Positions 61,846 through 64,000 of a stretch of DNA of 64,000 nucleotides are shown here, one piece after another (positions within the stretch are counted from its first letter, which is position 1; every line of letters starts with the position of its first letter). The position numbers and the translations under genes are program-made. The notes under the pieces are model-generated. The model was not told the DNA's origin. It searched no databases and worked only from the letters and a program-made list of their open reading frames with translations. The stretch lies in assembly GCF_002335525.1 (NCBI RefSeq), contig NZ_BDUF01000003.1, positions 40,675-104,674 of the forward strand, written 5' to 3'. This stretch comes from Effusibacillus lacus. GTDB lineage: Bacteria > Bacillota > Bacilli > Tumebacillales > Effusibacillaceae.

Positions 61846-63465
61846 TCATAAAATTACAGTCGACAAAAAGTAGGAATACCACAAAGTTGTGGCAAACACG
61901 TCAACCAGCACAAAATAGGAAAACTCCATCAGCGGATGTCTGTCCTCCAGTCTCTTTCTCCACAGGCGGGTCGACAGGTAACTGATAAGGAAGATCATGC
62001 CTGTCAATATATACGGAGAATACCATTGGGTCATGTAAGCGGGCATCAGTTTCACCGCATGCGGTTTATAAAAGTCCCCGATAAAGAGGATCTTCATGAT
62101 AAGATACAGGCCCGTTGCGATCCAGAAATGAACCCGCGCCTTCGCCATAAAATGGTGTTCCCTGAAAAACAGTACCGCTAACAGATAGGCATAGGACAGC
62201 GGGAACCACTTAAAGGTAATCAGCACCGCCACAAGCGATATCCCGATTAGCAGCGGCAACGCCTTAAGCGACCAGATGTAATCCTCCTTGCTCAGCACGT
62301 TCATACGTTCCCGGTAATTGGGACTGTCCGTTGTGTAAAACACATCGTAGGAACGTCCGTTAAGTGAAAGCCATAGAACCTGTGTATGACCAAGGTCGTT
62401 TTTGGCATACACCGGTTCCATTGGGATGCCCCGCATACCGGACACAAGCGCTTGGGAAACCGGGGTCCCATTTTCGAAGGTGATCAGATAAGGTTCCAGA
62501 TGATCGAACCGGTCCTTCACAAAGGATGATACAAGTGCGAGTTGCAATCGATCGGACTGTTGCGGGAATACATAGGCCCCGTATACATCGGTGGTAGTTT
62601 TGCCGTCAGCCAGACTGACCGACACTTTCCCTTCGGAAACGGGAGAAAAAGTGTGCAACGGTATGGAGACGTAAGTAAGCGTCACCTTGGATGTTTTGGT
62701 TGATTCAATGGCATAGAAAAGATAGAAAGAAGTAGAGTCCAGTCCTGCATCGAAATCATGGAATTTGGAGTAATCGGAAAGCCGCACCGTTTTGGCCTTC
62801 AGTATCCGTTCCATTTTCCCGCTTGCCGGGTCCGCTTGCGCATACCAAATTTCATAACTGTCACTTCCTTTTGCCCAAACGCCAATGGACAGTTTGCCCT
62901 GCCTGTCGGGAATCGCTTTAAGATTGGTCACGCCCGCTATGGGCAGGGAAGCGATGGACTCGGCCCCTTGTTCCATCAGTTGTCCCACTTCTACCGAATC
63001 GTTATTGCTCCAGACCAGAAGGGGGAATTGGCTCTTTCGGTCTACCACATCAAACGCAGTCACCTGTTGTTTGACAATCATTTGCCTGGGGCCCCATTTG
63101 TCCTGAGACCATGGACTTCCATACAGATGGTTGTCGCTGCCTATCCAGTAGGCCCTCTCTTTTGCCCATCTGGGATAAAGCATGTCTTGATCAGGCAGTG
63201 GGCGATTGAACACCTGGCTGTTTCCATGTTCATCCAGAGTGACATAAGTGATGGCTGCCCCGGACTTGTAGGCAAATTGATTGCTGTCTACAGGTTGGAC
63301 ACTTTGTTTGACAGAAGCGGGCGGAAGCTTCGACTCCCTTCCGAAAGGTTCGGGAAAGGGCAAAAACTGCTGCCGGGTCAGCATGAACGTTTGAACGGTA
63401 ATACAGAATAAAGCTATCAGGATAAATGGCAAATATTTCGTCAATTTCATAAGTGCTGTCCTCAC
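61846..63465 (-). CDS. Membrane protein with a large outer domain and five C-terminal helices
   Basis: 539 residues with no family I recognise. An N-terminal membrane helix (about 12-30) is followed by an extracellular region (about 50-380) rich in short beta strands with Trp/Asp repeats (YWIGSDNHLYGSPWSQDKWG, LLVWSNNDSVEVGQ, WYAQADPASGKM), suggesting a beta-propeller. Five hydrophobic helices lie at about 395-539. It is the first gene of the sigma-factor operon, so a sensing role is possible but inferred. Confidence 0.7.
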   Translation of the reverse strand: MRTALMKLTKYLPFILIALFCITVQTFMLTRQQFLPFPEPFGRESKLPPASVKQSVQPVDSNQFAYKSGAAITYVTLDEHGNSQVFNRPLPDQDMLYPRWAKERAYWIGSDNHLYGSPWSQDKWGPRQMIVKQQVTAFDVVDRKSQFPLLVWSNNDSVEVGQLMEQGAESIASLPIAGVTNLKAIPDRQGKLSIGVWAKGSDSYEIWYAQADPASGKMERILKAKTVRLSDYSKFHDFDAGLDSTSFYLFYAIESTKTSKVTLTYVSIPLHTFSPVSEGKVSVSLADGKTTTDVYGAYVFPQQSDRLQLALVSSFVKDRFDHLEPYLITFENGTPVSQALVSGMRGIPMEPVYAKNDLGHTQVLWLSLNGRSYDVFYTTDSPNYRERMNVLSKEDYIWSLKALPLLIGISLVAVLITFKWFPLSYAYLLAVLFFREHHFMAKARVHFWIATGLYLIMKILFIGDFYKPHAVKLMPAYMTQWYSPYILTGMIFLISYLSTRLWRKRLEDRHPLMEFSYFVLVDVFATTLWYSYFLSTVIL

Positions 63466-63550
63466 ATTTCTACGAATCTAAGACTGACACGAATCCCTGG
63501 TTCTGGGAATTTGCGGTCACCTCTCATTATAAAATAAAATTGAATTTAAG

Positions 63551-63913
63551 GTGAGCATACTTGATCATTCAAAATGGATTCAATACAAGCCGGAACATAT
63601 CCACCTTGTGCACGCTGCCATTCCTATCCAATCCCTGCCCGCTCATTTGGACGGATTCACCATAGGGGTCATCTCCGATTTGCACTTGGGAACCTGGGGA
63701 TCGTTTGAAAGAGTGAAAAAGGCCGCCATGATGTTGGCGGACCTTTCCTCTGACCTGGTAATTGTTGCGGGAGACCTGACCTCGAAACCGGAGGCGGAAC
63801 CCCTGATAGATGAAGTACTGTCCCCTATCGGGGAGGCATATGGCGTGCTTGGCAATTGGGACTATCGGTATCCCCCAACATCCAGGCTCCAATCAAAGAT
63901 CAAGCTGTTGTGA
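63551..63913 (+). pseudogene. Metallophosphoesterase cut short by an insertion
   Basis: The first 120 residues of a calcineurin-like phosphoesterase are visible: VISDLHLGTWG (first metal motif, about 40), VIVAGDLTSKPEA (second, about 73) and GVLGNWDYR (about 98). The remaining His motifs are missing. The reading frame ends at 63913 in sequence that looks like the end of an IS21-type element. The family normally has about 280-370 residues. The gene is divergent from the sigma operon. Confidence 0.72.
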
Positions 63914-64000
63914 TTGATAACATAAAAGTTGACCACGTGGAGGCACATTGACAACCAAAAAGTTGACCACCCCTACACCAAATTCCTGTACGCTGATTTT
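63906..64000 (+). mobile_element. Terminal part of an IS21-like insertion sequence
   Basis: Two direct repeats of AAAAGTTGACCAC (63924-63936 and 63958-63970), 34 bases apart, are typical of the multiple terminal repeats of IS21-family elements. They begin right after the broken phosphoesterase gene. No transposase gene is in the window, so the family call and the exact boundary (about 63906) are tentative. Confidence 0.5.

Overview
The window reads as a chromosomal segment of a spore-former-type Bacillota (class Bacilli). Gene content is Bacillus-like: a YlbF homologue, an ATP-yielding acetate kinase, the coproporphyrin-dependent haem route with HemQ, an S-box SAM riboswitch, a ydaO-type c-di-AMP riboswitch, ArsR/ACR3/ArsC and GlnK-AmtB with GlnR/TnrA-like boxes. 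It differs from classical Bacillus in having a full type IVa pilus operon, an A2-type caa3 oxidase ('YSHP' motif), a B-type (ba3-like) oxidase beside a copper nitrite reductase, and a B12-dependent MetH. Placement near Alicyclobacillaceae (Effusibacillus/Tumebacillus-like) is an inference from gene content only.

Layout. 1-12 kb (minus strand except at the end): the first bases of a cut-off gene, an FAD oxidoreductase, a BMP-type nucleoside ABC importer, an orphan trpB abutting an ABC ATPase, an M32 carboxypeptidase, then ylbF and a TVP38-type membrane protein on the plus strand. 12-18 kb (minus): caa3 oxidase operon ctaC-ctaD-ctaA-ctaB-coxC plus a 31-codon membrane microprotein; ctaA carries an in-frame TGA exactly at a conserved cysteine codon. 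18-25.6 kb: an RNA methyltransferase, two phosphohydrolases, DoxX, a PduL-AckA fusion, ComB and an APH-like kinase. 25.7-37.9 kb (minus): a GGDEF-EAL protein and the pilus operon pilC-pilA-pilD-minor pilins-pilMNO-pilB-pilT. 38-45 kb: metH under a SAM-I riboswitch, YciI, nirK with a Crp/Fnr-type box, an enoyl-CoA hydratase and small membrane proteins. 45.2-47.6 kb (minus): ba3-type oxidase (subunits IIa, II, I). 47.9-53.7 kb: NlpC/P60 endopeptidase under a c-di-AMP riboswitch, hemE-hemH-hemY (minus) and divergent hemQ (plus). 53.7-55.5 kb: glnK-amtB. 55.6-60.1 kb: a clpP 3' remnant, a cyclase, zwf, a zinc-ribbon microprotein and arsR-acr3-arsC. 60.2-63.5 kb: an ECF sigma / membrane partner / sensor-like module. 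At the right edge a phosphoesterase gene is interrupted by what looks like the end of an IS21-type element.

How the genes fit together. Haem made by HemE-HemY-HemH-HemQ feeds CtaB and (if functional) CtaA for haem O/A, used by two terminal oxidases. NirK and the Fnr-type box point to a switch to nitrite respiration at low oxygen. The pilus operon with a downstream c-di-GMP enzyme suggests surface motility or attachment. The most unusual items are the ctaA TGA codon with a SECIS-like hairpin just after it, the phosphotransacylase-acetate kinase fusion, the oxidase microprotein, tandem operator-like palindromes upstream of the ba3 operon, and a sigma-factor module whose membrane partner has a duplicated outer domain.
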